A stretch of DNA of 64,000 bases from Drechslerella dactyloides (GCA_020064725.1 JAGTWJ010000017.1:3596001-3660000), one strand, 5' to 3'; shown: positions 36,631 to 47,395, numbered from the stretch's first letter. Program-made: numbers and translations. The notes: generated by a model not told the origin, from the letters alone.

Positions 36631-37577
36631 CGCGGCCTGCAATTCGAATTGGTTCGGGTCGGCCAGTGCTGCCCGTCGACTGGACAAGCGCCGTGAGTTA
36701 TTCTGATTGGAATGGCGATTGGTGATGTCGATGTCGATGGCGAGTGGCCGTTGCTCCGATATCGATGGCCGGATTCGATGTTTATCTCGTTCGGCAGGCT
36801 GCAAACGTCGAACGCCGTTGCTCGAGCGTCGTGTATTATATATTCGTACAATGTTATCTCTCGACTGTGTATATATTCGGGCGGTGGCTGCCGTGGAGAG
36901 GGGAAGCACTGGCAGTCTCCCGGACGGGAAGGAGCAGAAGACAGAGACGACGATGAAGAGAGAAGAAGAAGAAGAAGAAGGAATGCGGTGATGGCGGGGA
37001 CGAGGCCTGTCGACCGGAAGCCTGGAAGCACGCTTTTCTCCCGCCATTGCCCCCAATCGCCGTCTCCACCGCTCCTCCCCAGCCAGTCAGCGGGCAGCTC
37101 GCCCGGACTTGCTCTCTCTCTCTCTCTCTCGCTCTCGTGATCAGACGGCACGATCGATCGATGCGAGATGCGAGGAGTCCTCCGATGTCACAGTCTGTAT
37201 ACATGTATGGCGATATCAGCTGGTGTTACATTCTCCACCTGCAACAGCCAACACAGCCAACATCACCACCAGCATCACGATCTCGAGATCTCAAGCGACA
37301 AGTGAAGCAGCACCAATTGACATTCCAGCCAGGACAGTTGCCGAGGATGTGGGACGGGCGGACTGTTCGACGCTCGGTCCCAGCCCAGACGCTTGGACAC
37401 CCAATCCACCATACTACAGCATGCATATCGACGATACTTCCTTGTATACATACATCATACACCACCGCTTGAATACATGCCGTGATAACGCTATCCGCCA
37501 TCATGCCATCCATAAAGTACAATCCAGAATATCCTACACATCTACAATACCCATACAATCGTACAATCCCACGACAT
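36631..37577. other. Promoter of the Ser-rich gene, with CT tract
   Basis: 947 bp. It contains an 18-19 nt CT dinucleotide run at 37112-37130 and a GAA-type run near 36959-36980. Long ORFs on both strands here have no coding character. Confidence 0.5.
37112..37130. repeat. CT dinucleotide microsatellite
   Basis: An uninterrupted CT run seen directly in the sequence, about 480 bp upstream of the Ser-rich gene's start codon. Confidence 0.9.
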
Positions 37578-38510
37578 CTACGTCTGTCGCAATCTGCGCC
37601 GCTCGTTCTTCACCTCCAGCATCCGCCTCACCCCACTCCCGCCATCAAACCGCAGCGTCCACTCCAACGGCAGACTCGCCGCCTTCGCGTACCGCGTGTC
37701 CTCCGCATCGCTGCTGATCCAGCTATACCCGGCCTTCAGCACCACGTTCACCTTCACCGTGAACGTGCCCCAGCCCTCGCGCCGGACGCTGAACGGCGGG
37801 CGGCGTTTGACCACCCGCGACTGCTTGAACGAGTTGTGCTATCATATCGTCCGTCAGCCTTGTTCGTCTCACCTACTCTCCATCGACCGAAATTGTACAT
37901 ATAGATGTGTAAGAAGGTAGGTAGGAGGGTGGGGGTGGGAAGAAGGTGTACTCACCAGGAGTATCTCCACCTCGTTCACGATGCTGTTCTTCGAAACAAC
38001 CAGGAAGAACATCCAATCGTACACATCCCGCCCCTCCACCATCCTCGCCGTATTCCCATACTGCAGTATCACACCCTCCACTCCCGCCCCCCGCCCGCTG
38101 CGCTCCTCGACGCGATACTCCTCTTCCCGCTTGTCATACAATTCTGTATACCGCTCTTTCACCCGCCGTTCAATCTCGTCGCTTCGCGTGGCGGTGGTGA
38201 GCGTCCGGCACATCGGACAGTGCGCTTGCAACGGTACCTCCACCTCGTCATCGCCAGCTTCGTCGTTGATGATAAGTTCGTTGTCGATGATGAGTTGGTT
38301 GTCGGATGTCGGATCGGAGGGGACGCCGGAGACGTCGGCCCATTCGGATAGACAGGGCTCGCAGAGCGCGTGGCCGCATTTCGTTAGGACGGGCCGGTGG
38401 AGTAGGTGGCGGCATATCGGACACAGGTCGTCCGCGTCTATTTCTACGTCTTCCTCCGCGTGGGAGTCGTCCGCCGGTTGCGCTCGTGGTAGCGGTAATT
38501 GGGTATCCAT
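37578..38510 (-). CDS. RING-finger protein with C-terminal YEATS-like domain
   Basis: Exons (minus): 38510-37956 and 37838-37578, giving 271 residues. A RING finger lies at the N-terminus: C30-C33, C45-H47, C50-C53 and C98-C101. The spacer between the third and fourth metal pairs is long and acidic, and the last pair is CPMC. This pattern predicts an E3 ubiquitin ligase. From about residue 148 the chain reads like a YEATS domain: ILQYGNTAR, DWMFFLVV, VEILLHNSF, RPPFSVRREGWGTF. His186, Ser188, Phe189 and Trp208 sit where YEATS readers form the acyl-lysine pocket (LHxSF and GWGxF in Taf14/GAS41). The intron lies in phase 0 directly before HNSF. Family assignment of the second half is by motif only; I infer an E3 coupled to an acyl-lysine-type reader fold. 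Confidence 0.78.
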
Positions 38511-38794
38511 GTTTTACGTAACGTTGTATTTCTGTGTAACGGTATTTCTGCGTAGCGATCGTGAGATCACTATACTTCGCGATATACCGATTCAATGCAA
38601 TAGCAGAATTCCAGATCCGTGACTGGAAGATGGGACCGTTATATACCAGGTGTTGCATTGTTGGATCCTTACGCTACATAATATTTGCCACGATATCAAT
38701 TAATCCAGATGCCTGAGCCCGGCACATGTTTACAGCTCGTGAACTGCCGGTTTCAAGTTCAGAATCGGTCTAGCCTGCGATTACATTTTATATC

Positions 38795-38895
38795 CGGGTC
38801 TCAAACGCATAGTTCGCCACATTTTATTTATTTTCTCCGTCAATGGTAAACACAATTGTACCCATACATGCACGTATATACCCATAGGGCAGGCT
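38795..38895 (+). repeat. Diverged repeat, copy 1
   Basis: GGGTCTCAAACGCATAG.TTCGCCAC followed by a T/A-rich run resembles copy 2 at 41575-41680 in the same orientation. Several differences are C/T or G/A transitions. Confidence 0.5.
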
Positions 38896-39029
38896 GTAAA
38901 AGGTAGTTTACACCTTTAAAAGGTCTAAATGGACTTTAAATTAATATACTAAAGCTGTGGTCGTCGTTTTTATACCTTCGCCGTCGCAGTTTGGTTCATG
39001 AGACAACTTTATGCACCTTTCAATAGAAT

Positions 39030-39104
39030 AGTATACTGTGGTCTCGCAAGCCAAACCCCCACAGTTCCAAAAGAGGGGTCTGGTTTACGAGACCAGTATA
39101 CTGA
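39030..39104. repeat. Foldback palindrome 1
   Basis: Imperfect inverted repeat with arms of about 29 nt (39030-39059 and 39075-39104) and a 15-nt loop. Both arms start AGTATACTG and share GTCTCG. In the last 13 aligned positions the three mismatches are all transitions. It looks like a small foldback or MITE-like element. Confidence 0.6.
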
Positions 39105-40240
39105 TACCTTTTCAAAATGTGTGCGCATGTTCCCCCGTGACGAATTTTCCAAGACGAAAGGAACGCAATAAGCAAAGCAAAGGATCAGAATTTATATTAA
39201 GTATACATCACGCAAAACTTAAAATCAAGACAGGTGCCGTGTTCATTAATTACAACACGACGGAGCACATCTTGCTCGCCGATGCATCTGTGAGTTCTAG
39301 CTTGCAACGTGAATCAGCCACCCTTGTAGAAGTATATTCTCGATTTTGCACTTGCGCGAGCACATCTGCACGTATGTGGGTTGCAAAATGGCGCGGGAAG
39401 CTCCAGTCGACGGTTAGTTCCGATGTTCAGAGACGTCTGCCTACCGGATAGCTATCCAGTTGTTGGATACTGGGCGTCGACGCCCGGTTGCATAGTTTCA
39501 AGATTACAGCTGCCATGTAATGTAATTAAACTCTCCCATAAACTTTTTCTAGCCCGGTTTTGTAAACCAGAACCTTCGATCTGTGTGGCTCTGGCTTGCG
39601 GGTCCATTCGAATTCCGATCAACCTATAAGTATTGCTGGAGTTTTCCCATATCTCCCTACTTTTCCTTCCTCCTCGTCGACTGTCTCGACATCTCCCAAT
39701 CATGTAACAGGCACCCTCGAGTCAGCGGGCTGGCCTCGCGAGACGGCCGGTCTTCCTCTCGTCTACGAAAATCCATACTATAAAAATCCCACCGCGACTG
39801 CTATGGAGTACTTCCCCCCATTTTTCGTCACCTTGCTCAAGTTCAATGCGTATTTTACATCCCGAGCGATCCAGTATCTACTCAAATATGATCACCCACA
39901 TCGCATCATAGTGGTCGATATCTGGCCTCGTAGACCAAACAACCCATTTTCACATATTTCTTGGGCCTAGCCACACTCGACACCCTCCGTCATCTCTGCA
40001 GGCAACATCAATCCCACCAGCCTGTTCGCCGTATCGATGTCGATATATAGACGTCGAAGGACGCAACGAACGTACGTAAGAAGTCAACATCACGTCGACT
40101 CCCCAGGAATATTTACCACAACCAGTGGAACCACCAGCTAACACCGTCCTTGATATAGCTCTCGTCCTGTTCCGTCCGGTGACAAACAATAAACACTAGA
40201 CGCCAGACTACCCGAACGAAGCTCCGACCCGCGGGCACTT

Positions 40241-40260
40241 CTCTCTCTCTCTCTCTCTCT
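40241..40260. repeat. CT dinucleotide microsatellite
   Basis: A 20-nt CT run, seen directly. Confidence 0.9.
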
Positions 40261-40299
40261 ACTCATCTACGCTTCATCCGTACTCTCGAGACACAAGAC

Positions 40300-41160
40300 T
40301 CGGTATATAGAAACAGATACCGGTACGAACGTCAATGAACACCCGACTTACGATACGGGACAGCCGTTGGGCCCAGAAATGGAACAATACTCACTTTCAA
40401 CTTCAATCGCCTCAATAACCTATATTGATCCGGCTGAAGATGAAAGTGAACATTTTTTTCTTTTCTGGACCGGGCGGCCGCCCAGATTGTGAATCGGGGG
40501 TTGAGCGACGATCGTACCGCTGTCGGATATTTCTACCAAACGACACGAGCGAAGCTTCAACCTGCAGCCTTGGGCACGACTTTCTCTATCTACAGGGGAT
40601 ATATAATTCGTTATATATAGCTACCGCACGTCGTTGAACATCCGACTAGCGAATCGGAGGGCCGCGCGGGTGGGAAATGGTTTTGGTTACCAGTCTCTCC
40701 CGGAATCGTACGAACGGAAATTGAATCTATGGAAGCGATTCATTGAGAGATTGATCACCATGCGATTTCTCTCGCGGGCGGCCGCTTTGACTGTTGGTCG
40801 GGGTCTAAACGACGAGTATTGTACCGCTGTCAATTCTACAACCCGAGCAGACTGGACACCGTACTACCCTAGCGATGTGGGCATTCCCTTTCTCTACCCA
40901 ACTACAACTTCTTGCTCCTTGAGATATGGGGTTCGGTATATATGGCTGCTAGACGTCAATGAACATCTGACTAGTGATATGGGGGAGCCATCTTGGCTAG
41001 AAACCGTTCAATGAGCCAGCTGTCCGTGTATCGTCCGGATGGAAATTTAAGCCTATGGAGACGATCCACAGTCATTTGGCTCATTTTATGATTTCTTGTC
41101 CGGATGGTCGCCCCAGATCGTTAGTCAGATGTTGAGAGATGGTTGTCCATGCATCTACCG
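40300..41160 (+). repeat. Decayed tandem array, units of about 300-325 bp
   Basis: Three related units can be aligned by eye. Anchor 1, CGTCAATGAACAcCCGACT-like, occurs at 40330, 40629 and 40954. Anchor 2, GGCGGCCGC followed by a T-rich stretch and GTACCGCTGTC, occurs at 40474 and 40777, with a weaker form (GGTCGCCCCAGAT) near 41106. Anchor 3, CGGAAATTGAATCTATGGA-like, occurs near 40714 and 41037. Spacings are 299-325 bp. Units are heavily diverged and carry no conserved ORF. Confidence 0.65.
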
Positions 41161-41442
41161 TAGTCCTATACATGTCTCGAGCTGATGATCATGAGCAGCC
41201 CGCCTGTCTGTCCGTTGGTACGCACTGTGGGGATTAATTTTATAATTTAATACTTAAATATAACAATAAAATTACATTTGAATGGTCTGTAAGTTTAAGC
41301 CATGCTCCTCATTAATTACGTATATTTGAGTTCATAAAGGAGCTGCGGAGGTTCCGATTTTGCGATCGTGGTTTCTTGGCCAATTGGCCTATCTTTTTCC
41401 TAATGAGATCTCTAGCTCTCTTTCCAAGTAACGAGGTAGATA

Positions 41443-41516
41443 TTTGTCTCGTGAACCGAGGCCTCCGTCACGCCTGCGAAGCAGGCCAAAGGATGCCGTC
41501 TGATTCACGAGACAAA
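41443..41516. repeat. Foldback palindrome 2
   Basis: Arms TTTGTCTCGTGAACCGAGGC (41443-41462) and the inverted partner ending CACGAGACAAA (41495-41516) form an imperfect palindrome. Inside it lies a smaller perfect hairpin, GCCTGC-GAA-GCAGGC. The core GTCTCGTGAA also occurs in palindrome 1 and, singly, near 38990. Confidence 0.6.
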
Positions 41517-41574
41517 GTAGTTGTCCAAATTTATTCAAAATGCAATTGACAGGTTTACTATCACTTTTCTTAAA

Positions 41575-41680
41575 CGGGTCTCAAGTGCATATTTCGCTAC
41601 AATTTATTTTTTATTTTGTGTCGATCAAACATCATATTTATGAAGACAGTTGCACCCGAACATATATTTCGATATAAAGG
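41575..41680 (+). repeat. Diverged repeat, copy 2
   Basis: GGGTCTCAAGTGCATATTTCGCTAC and the T-rich sequence after it match copy 1 at 38795-38895 with many transitions. Confidence 0.5.
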
Positions 41681-41953
41681 AACGTGAACTCCGCGTAACC
41701 AATGCAGAGTACTAGTAAAAACCCAGCAAAGTGAAATTCTATATCAATATAAGACTAAACTCGATCCAGATACGCCATTGATCCTATATATATCCAGCGA
41801 TAGTCCGTCTAGAACAGCGGCCACTTGTTCCCCGTAGTGCCACTAACTCAAAAATACATCCATCAGTCAACGAATCCACCAAAATAAAAGTCACACGCAC
41901 ATGTATATATGCGGTTGTATGAATGCAGCTGTAGTACACTTGATACAACCGCG

Positions 41954-42139
41954 CTACATCTGCAGAAACGGCGACGAAAAGCCAAGGTAAATCGACGATG
42001 TCGAAGGAGTGTCCGCATACCGTTTGCCATCGTGCTTTTGGGACAGCTTGGATTTGACCGTTCGAGAATTGACAGCCGGCGCGGTCTTGCGGGGCTCGGA
42101 GGCGGTGGCGCCGAAGGGGCTCATGAGGAAGGCGATCAT
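41954..42139 (-). CDS. Small orphan protein, 61 residues
   Basis: I do not recognise it. The ATG at 42139 lies in CAACAATGATC, a good fungal context. The first ~40 codons are strikingly C-ending (ATC GCC TTC CTC, AGC CCC TTC GGC GCC ACC GCC TCC), unlike the AT-rich DNA around. The chain starts MIAFLMSPFGATASEPRKTA, is basic in the middle (VKSKLSQKHDGKR), and ends SSPFLQM. A TATATAAA box lies 162 bp upstream, followed by a CA/CT-rich leader typical of fungal mRNAs. An alternative model uses a GTATGC donor after the Lys-Arg pair and a CTGCAG acceptor about 60 bp on, changing the C-terminus. No signal peptide or domain is evident. Function unknown. Confidence 0.5.
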   Translation of the reverse strand: MIAFLMSPFGATASEPRKTAPAVNSRTVKSKLSQKHDGKRYADTPSTSSIYLGFSSPFLQM

Positions 42140-42300
42140 TGTTGCGTTATGTTATTTTATCAAAATTATCAGTAGATAATTTATAGTTTGTGTGAAGGTA
42201 ATACAATGAATGTATGCGTGTATCCTTGCTTGTAGTGAACGTTGAGGATTGAATGGTTAGTGGTGAGGATGGATCGATTGAAATGCAGGAGTAGAAGGGG

Positions 42301-42308
42301 TTTATATA
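42301..42308 (-). promoter_or_regulatory. TATA box for the small orphan gene
   Basis: TATATAAA on the minus strand, followed by CCCCTTCTACTCC and a CATCC/ACCA-rich leader leading to the ATG at 42139. Confidence 0.5.
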
Positions 42309-43899
42309 GACAAATTTGTGGGTTGCAGTTGCTATTCAGAGGGCTGCGTACGAGGCTACGCATGTAGATATCATATAATTATGCATCTGGATATTGTTTG
42401 AGTCGCGGTCTAGATGTACGTATGTGGTCTTCGCCTCCATAATAAAGTTAAGTTTGGTTCCGCATTGCCGGATATATCTACAGATCTAGCTGCAGAATTG
42501 CCGTATTTGTGAAGTTCTCGGCCGCAAGGTACAAACTCCCAACTAAAAGGTAGTGATGTCGAAGTAAACCTTATCGAAATACCTAAAGCGGGGATTCTAG
42601 AGTTACGTATTGTTCTATCATGTTTCTAGATCTACGTCTGAGAAGAGTTTGAAGGAGGCGGATGGCAAATCGACCTGAGTTCCGTAGACATCAGTGATAT
42701 CGGCTAGAACGCGGTCTCGATCGCGGATACTCAGGCAAAAACAAGGTCTGGCCAATTTATGAAGATTCCGTTGCATATTATCGATGGTATAGGTATTGCG
42801 AGATAGGCTTCGGTGATCACCATCTCCTCCTAGATAGTCCCTACCTACATGTTGCTTCTTGATATGTCGATCTAAGTACATATTTAGTGACGAAGTTACG
42901 CGTATCCTGGCTACGCGCCGGCGTCTAGTTATTCTACCTTCCCGGGTCCGTATACATGATCGCATCTGCGAATTGGCTGTATGCATTCATGGCTAAATAC
43001 CTGCATCAAGATCTCAGCTACCTTTGATTGACTGATGGGTAGTGATACTGACCTCGATTAACCGGGTTGGAAACTAGGCTACGAAAGTAGAGAACCTTCC
43101 GCCGTTTCATCGCGCAAGTTCATGATAACTTAAGCTGATTAAGCTTCTCCAAACTCAAAATAGTTCGGCGAAGAATAGTGAGATTATCGATCCGGAGTAT
43201 AGTCGCAGATATTGTAAGCTCGAGCTGCTTTTATCTCGTACACCAGAAGCTGGACGCACATAGAGCTGCCTGGATTCATCAGTATAGTGTTCGCTCATTC
43301 TAATTCCCATGTAGGAGGAGACAACGCAATGATTTGTGTTATTTGGAGTCTCGACCGGATCGATCAAGTTAGAGGTCGAGCTGTCGATTCTCATCCAAGA
43401 AGTTTGGCATAAAGCCTAACAAGTCCGTTCCATAGATCTAGCGCCCAGATTAAATTAAATAGCAATCGTACTCAGGTGGCGGATAGGTATGCCTACTAAC
43501 TAGGTTACCAATATAACCAAGCCAAAAACATTCAGCATTGCGCTATACCAGCTGCAGCCATGGGTACAATGATCTTGGGTATCTGATAGACTTCTCAAAT
43601 CAGATATCACTATATCTGAACTTGAGTATTCAGATAAACCGAGCAAACTAGTCATCAAAATATCACGTCACATCGGATCTACATTTCACAATCAAAGCAT
43701 TTCATATGGGGTTTAATAAAGTTCAGATTCTCAGAATTATTAAGCAACAACCTGGTATATACGTCGCCGGCCAAAGCAGCCCTCACCCAAAACCAAATAA
43801 TTATATACATGAAACCGTAACAGTCCTTCGTGGTCATTCATATTTTTACTTTTCCAAACGCCAGATTAAAAACTTCGCTCTCGCACAACATTCACGCAT
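42309..43899. other. AT-rich spacer
   Basis: 1.6 kb without supported genes. The ORFs at 42618-42986 and 43706-44032 have no codon bias. The right end must include the 3' UTR of the cysteine-rich gene. Confidence 0.5.
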
Positions 43900-44730
43900 C
43901 TACAAAGCCACGGCGACGGCGCCAAAGGCAACGAGGACGATGGAGCTCAACGCCAGACGGACAGAGCCGGCAGAGTTAGGCCGTGCGTTGGGGTCGAACG
44001 GGTTGTTCGTGTTGAAGTTGACGCCCGTCTGAGCGGGGAAGTTGGGCTGGCCGGGCGTGCTGAAGAAGCCGTTGTTGTTATTGCCATTGCCATTGCCATT
44101 GTTGTTATCGCCAATGCGTGCGTATGCCTGGCAGTAGCCGCCGGTGAACAGCGCCATCGAAGCGGACTGGGTCGGGTTCGCGGTGCGGAGGTAGTTCAGG
44201 CATCCTCTGGCGAGGTTCGAGAAGTTGATGTTCTGGTTGTTCTGGCACAGGCAGGTGGCAACGTTGGCGGATGTGACGGCGGGGAGGCTAGGCGCGCCGC
44301 AGGAGTTGATCGAAGACGCGAGCGACAGGCATTGCTGCGCGTTAGGGTCATTGTTTGGGATGAAGGACTGGCCGGGGGCCTGGGTGATCGTGGGGTTTCC
44401 GCCGCCGAGATTGGTGAGGCCGAGTTCCTGGCAGAGCGTGTCCAGGGTGTCAATGGTCCGGACGGTGCTCTGGCCGATAAGCTGAGCTCGGTCGACTTGC
44501 GAAAGACACTGCTGAGAGGACTGCCTCAGGCTCTGGTTCTGGCAGTAGCAGGAGTAGAACCGGTTGGCCGCGTTCCGGTCGTTGATGTTCAGGTTGGTTC
44601 CGCCGCAGGTATTGGCGCTGGTGAGCACCTGGTTGCAGGTGTCCGGGACCGCGTAGCCGTTCTGCGCGCTGGCAGCGACGGCGAAGAGGAGCCCGGCGGC
44701 GGCGACCAAGTTGGACATTTGAGAGAACAT
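43900..44730 (-). CDS. Secreted, probably GPI-anchored cysteine-rich protein
   Basis: A single exon of 276 residues. A signal peptide covers about residues 1-22 (LVAAAGLLFAVAASAQ). The mature part holds two related cysteine modules. The first is CNQVLTSANTCGG, SCYCQNQSL and QQCL; the second is CLSLASSINSCGA, TCLCQNNQ and GCL. Each has the order C..C..CxC..C, with the last pair in CYCQNQ/CLCQNN. An Asn/Gly-rich linker follows (NNNGNGNGNNNNGF). The C-terminal 22 residues are hydrophobic (LALSSIVLVAFGAVAVAL) after NSAGS, a plausible GPI attachment site. The module resembles CFEM-like wall proteins in style but lacks the full eight-Cys CFEM spacing. It is probably a cell-wall or surface protein; a more exact role cannot be read. 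Confidence 0.82.
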   Translation of the reverse strand: MFSQMSNLVAAAGLLFAVAASAQNGYAVPDTCNQVLTSANTCGGTNLNINDRNAANRFYSCYCQNQSLRQSSQQCLSQVDRAQLIGQSTVRTIDTLDTLCQELGLTNLGGGNPTITQAPGQSFIPNNDPNAQQCLSLASSINSCGAPSLPAVTSANVATCLCQNNQNINFSNLARGCLNYLRTANPTQSASMALFTGGYCQAYARIGDNNNGNGNGNNNNGFFSTPGQPNFPAQTGVNFNTNNPFDPNARPNSAGSVRLALSSIVLVAFGAVAVAL

Positions 44731-44875
44731 CTTGTACAGGATTTAAAATGTTTCTTCGGCGAGAACAAGAGAAAACTACTGAGGTATTGTCGAATGGAGT
44801 ATTTTTCTTGGATGCTGATCGAATGAGCTTCTGAGCATGCAGGACGAGAAGCACCAGAACGGAGGAGCGCAAGCA

Positions 44876-44883
44876 TTCTTATA
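44876..44883 (-). promoter_or_regulatory. TATA box of the cysteine-rich surface protein gene
   Basis: TATAAGAA on the minus strand about 145 bp upstream of the ATG at 44730, followed by a CT-rich leader (GCGCTCCTCCGTTCTGG). Confidence 0.45.
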
Positions 44884-47395
44884 CAGCTATCGTGAGCCGT
44901 GGCCTGAGGTTGACTCCATGCATGCCATCGTCCTGCCCTTGGCGTCCGTAGACCGTCCGAGCTCGAGGGTGGTGATATCTCGCGACGCATGATGCTTGTG
45001 TTGTCTCTGTCCCACGCCGGTGAGTAGCCAAGGGCCATGCGCTCGCCAGCCACTTTCCTCGCGTGGCTAGCGACGGCCGACCGTTTTGCCAGAACGAGGT
45101 AAACGGCAAGCGAGCGAGACAGCGACAGCTGCACGCCGGGGCCGCTTGGAAACAGCCATCGAACAAGCTCGACTGCCAAAATTTCCGGCCTGTTTCAGCC
45201 GCAATAATGCACCGGACGGCCAAAGACTTTTCTCGAGTCGAAATGGGAAAGTCCTCAACATCACGGCGAACACTAGGCCGCTGTGACCAGGGGCTTCCTT
45301 TCACTTATTCCCGAAAATTCTTCACTCCCAGTCGACGTCCCGCAGCTTCAGGGTACAGAGCCTGCCAAGCCTGGTCGCTGGCTTTTTGCGCAAGGCTCCC
45401 CACTTCCTACAGCTATAGCTCTACCAACGTGCAACCCTGCAAATTCGTCCTACGATGTCTAATTACACACTTGCTCTGCCCCGGCCCGATAGCAATCAGC
45501 ACCTCTGGAAGTATGCGAGCTCACCAAATCCTACAACAATTCCTTCTAGAATATTAATGCGCGCATAAATTTTGGATTGAGTTCGGCACTATTACCCGCT
45601 CAATGGCTGCAGGTACGATATCCATATAGAGCTGGATTCGCCCACTAGCTGTATTTGTTAGTTGAAAATTGATCTCTAAGCCTCCCTCACGATGCTGAAA
45701 TAAGTGATAGAGACTATCTCCAGCTCAAGTGATCGAGGCTTCAAATTCATATTCCTAAAGGTAAAGCTTATAAAGTTTATTTGTGGGAGACGGGTTTGGT
45801 GTTGCCGTGAAGTTAGATATTGCACGCACCTCGCGCAAACAGGGAGCTGAGGTTACACAACACGAACAGGCATGCCAGAGGATACACTAGGAACCGTTCC
45901 GTCAAGACCACAGCTGAAGGCTATACGTTATCGCTTCGATCTGAAATCCCTGCGCCGGAGAAATTGCGCTGAGGCTTGGAGCTTAACGCGCTGTCTTTCG
46001 AAAGAATCCTTCAAGGAAACGCAACTTCCGATTCGAGAGTAGCTATCTTTCTCAAGTACGAATGTTCGTTGCGAGACCAGCCAGATCCCCAGATATATCT
46101 ATAGACCGATAGTATTTTTGCCCCGAGACCGTTAATGTCCTGTCTCTGAGCCCGGATGCCATCGACAATATTCGTAGTACAGCCGGCGGCTCGTGCTGAT
46201 TATTATCACCAATTTTGAAGTTGTTGACAGCTCCGTAGACTCGTGGGATACTTGCCTTCAACAGTAAGTCCTGAGTGACAACCCATCGTAAAGACCTATA
46301 TAGCTATCTGAACCAGTGCATGGGCACCAGTTCTGCTTGGAGGACTGGATTTCTTTGCATCGATTTGTCTCGCTCGCCAGACTACCGTACTTTAACCAGC
46401 AAAATTGCATCAATGCTATTCGGCAACATTCAGATTTATAATTACGCTTCAAAGTTAACTTGCCCCGTATGCTAAACCGACTCTGCGACAACGAAACTAG
46501 AGCAATTCGAAAGGCTATGAGGAGTAGATTTCCTGTTCGAACGTTCGTTTCCCTCTAAGTATCCTAGTCTCAGGGCCGTCGCGGGCCGTCTCAGGACAAG
46601 TTTCCAGAACAAATAGGAATAGCATTATCAACAAGTCTCAAAACATGATGTATCCATCCCTCGACTGAAATAGAACGGGAGACCACCATTTAGTAATAAT
46701 AAGGTTTTAGAGCCCATTGCAGCATCTAACCTCCCGCTCTTCAACTCGTTTAGGTTGCGACTGCACGCTCCCGTTGATCATAGTATCTAAAGCGACAACT
46801 GCATCGATATATTTCTAGCGCCATGGCGTAGAAAATATGCATGTAAATCCATAGATGATAACATCTCCATCTTTCGAGGTCAGCGAAATTCATCAAACAT
46901 GTCAGTGCCCTGGCCCCGTTGATTCTTTGTCTTGGGTTTTGGTACTTGATATGAGAGACGTTGCCCAAACAATTATGCTTATGGGCTCTATGAGTTTTCG
47001 ACTTATGCATCTTATGGGCTATTATATATTATATAGCTCGATAGATATGACATTCCCAGAATCGTCAAAACTTAGAGTAACAGGTGTGTTGGAAACTGCA
47101 CGCACCCGGTCGCACAAAGCGCAAAACAGACCGGCCAATTTCCCAAAGCGGCAAGCAGCATGGACTTGGACGCGACTGGCCAACAACGCGCGCGGCTTCC
47201 CGCGTCGTCTCAGTCTTCCCGTGTCGTCCTGTCGTCGTGGTCGTCCTGGTCGTCTGAGTCTCCTCGACGACAACCTCACCGATGCACCACCCCGCCCCCA
47301 CCCCAGACGACGATAGCTGCCCGACTCTGGGCATGACGACATAAGTCAAATACCACCACTCAGACTACGAGAGAATATCCTTCCTCCCAACCACG
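44884..47395. other. Intergenic region
   Basis: 2.5 kb. The left part (to about 45560) is GC-richer and holds chance ORFs on both strands. From 45560 to 47080 it is AT-rich. The last 300 bp is the promoter of the next gene. No gene is supported. Confidence 0.5.

Larger units (their letters stand above)
38511..41953. other. Gene-poor AT-rich region with decayed repeats
   Basis: 3.4 kb with no supported gene; ORFs such as 39038-39451 and 39596-39970 lack codon bias. It contains a diverged repeat pair, two foldback palindromes and a decayed tandem array, listed separately. A CT dinucleotide run lies at 40241-40260. Confidence 0.6.

Noticed and set aside
36631..37056. In-frame 142-codon extension of the Ser-rich gene
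   Set aside because: It contains TATATA-like and CT-rich leader DNA, lacks C-ending codons and would place coding sequence inside the likely promoter; the ATG at 36630 is preferred.
45063..45557. 164-codon plus-strand ORF
   Set aside because: No codon bias, no domain, and overlapping ORFs of similar length on the other strand.
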